DNA of 64,000 nt from Lytechinus pictus. Lineage: Eukaryota > Echinodermata > Echinoidea > Temnopleuroida > Toxopneustidae. The stretch is from NCBI RefSeq assembly GCF_037042905.1, contig NC_087257.1, forward strand, positions 25,495,501-25,559,500, read 5' to 3'. Below the pieces are notes generated by a model. It was not told the origin of the DNA and searched no databases. It saw only the letters and a list, made by a program, of their open reading frames with translations. Each line of letters opens with the position of its first letter. Position 1 is the first letter of the stretch. The position numbers and the translations under genes are program-made. Positions 63,700 through 64,000 of this stretch are shown here, piece after piece.

Positions 63700-64000
63700 C
63701 ATTGAAATAGTATATTTATCAAGATAAATGAAAAAAAAAATATATATAATATGGCATTTCAAAAAATAGATACCTAATCTTCTTAATTGTTAATTTGATA
63801 ATCGGTCTTGGCTATTAAATGTGATATTATTTTCTCAAAGTCTCCATCATTTGAGTTTGGAAAAGCAACAGTTTCACATCAAAGTAAGATATGACTACTA
63901 ACATTATATGCCATCAATTAACCAGACCAATATACATTATGAAGATAATTACTTTTGACTACAACTACTACTTCTGCTACTATACTACTACTACTACTAC
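63700..64000. other. No recognisable gene
   Basis: AT-rich; ends in a CTA-type trinucleotide repeat at the window edge. Confidence 0.35.

Overview
The window looks like a piece of a marine invertebrate nuclear genome, most likely a sea urchin. It is AT-rich, has introns, and carries almost no long open frames. It is full of short inverted-repeat elements, long poly-G and poly-C runs, microsatellites, a tRNA-derived SINE and a large foldback element that recalls the TU foldback family known from Strongylocentrotus. The taxonomic call is inference; no search was run.

Region 1 (1-6400) is repeat-rich. It holds a terminal-inverted-repeat element with about 163-bp inner tandem units (632-1604) and a 5'-truncated LINE copy with a 15-bp target-site duplication (5783-6386). 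Region 2 (6537-14290, minus strand) is the only protein gene I can build. It encodes a secreted protein with a signal-peptide exon, a cysteine-containing exon, an EGF-like exon and exons that look like LDL-receptor class B (YWTD-type) propeller blades. Exons 3-6 lie in a 3,265-bp tandem duplication. In the downstream unit a 993-bp deletion fused exons 4 and 5 in frame. All splice phases agree, and the ten exons join into one 617-residue frame.

Region 3 (14300-25000) is intergenic, with a SINE, several MITE-like inverted repeats, a tandem array and a long GAAA microsatellite. Region 4 (25081-35962) is a cluster of eight identical tRNA-Ser(GCU) genes. Four lie in a 3.27-kb palindrome, two more in a broken third copy of the same two-gene unit, and a 3.4-kb foldback element sits between them. 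A 571-bp transposon interrupts the left palindrome arm, and the right arm preserves its empty site.

Region 5 (36000-64000) has no recognisable gene. It contains microsatellites, purine tracts, a LINE 3' end, a decayed coding-like fragment (37692-37937), small perfect palindromes and one tentative first exon near 50285. Most of it reads as intergenic or intronic sequence.
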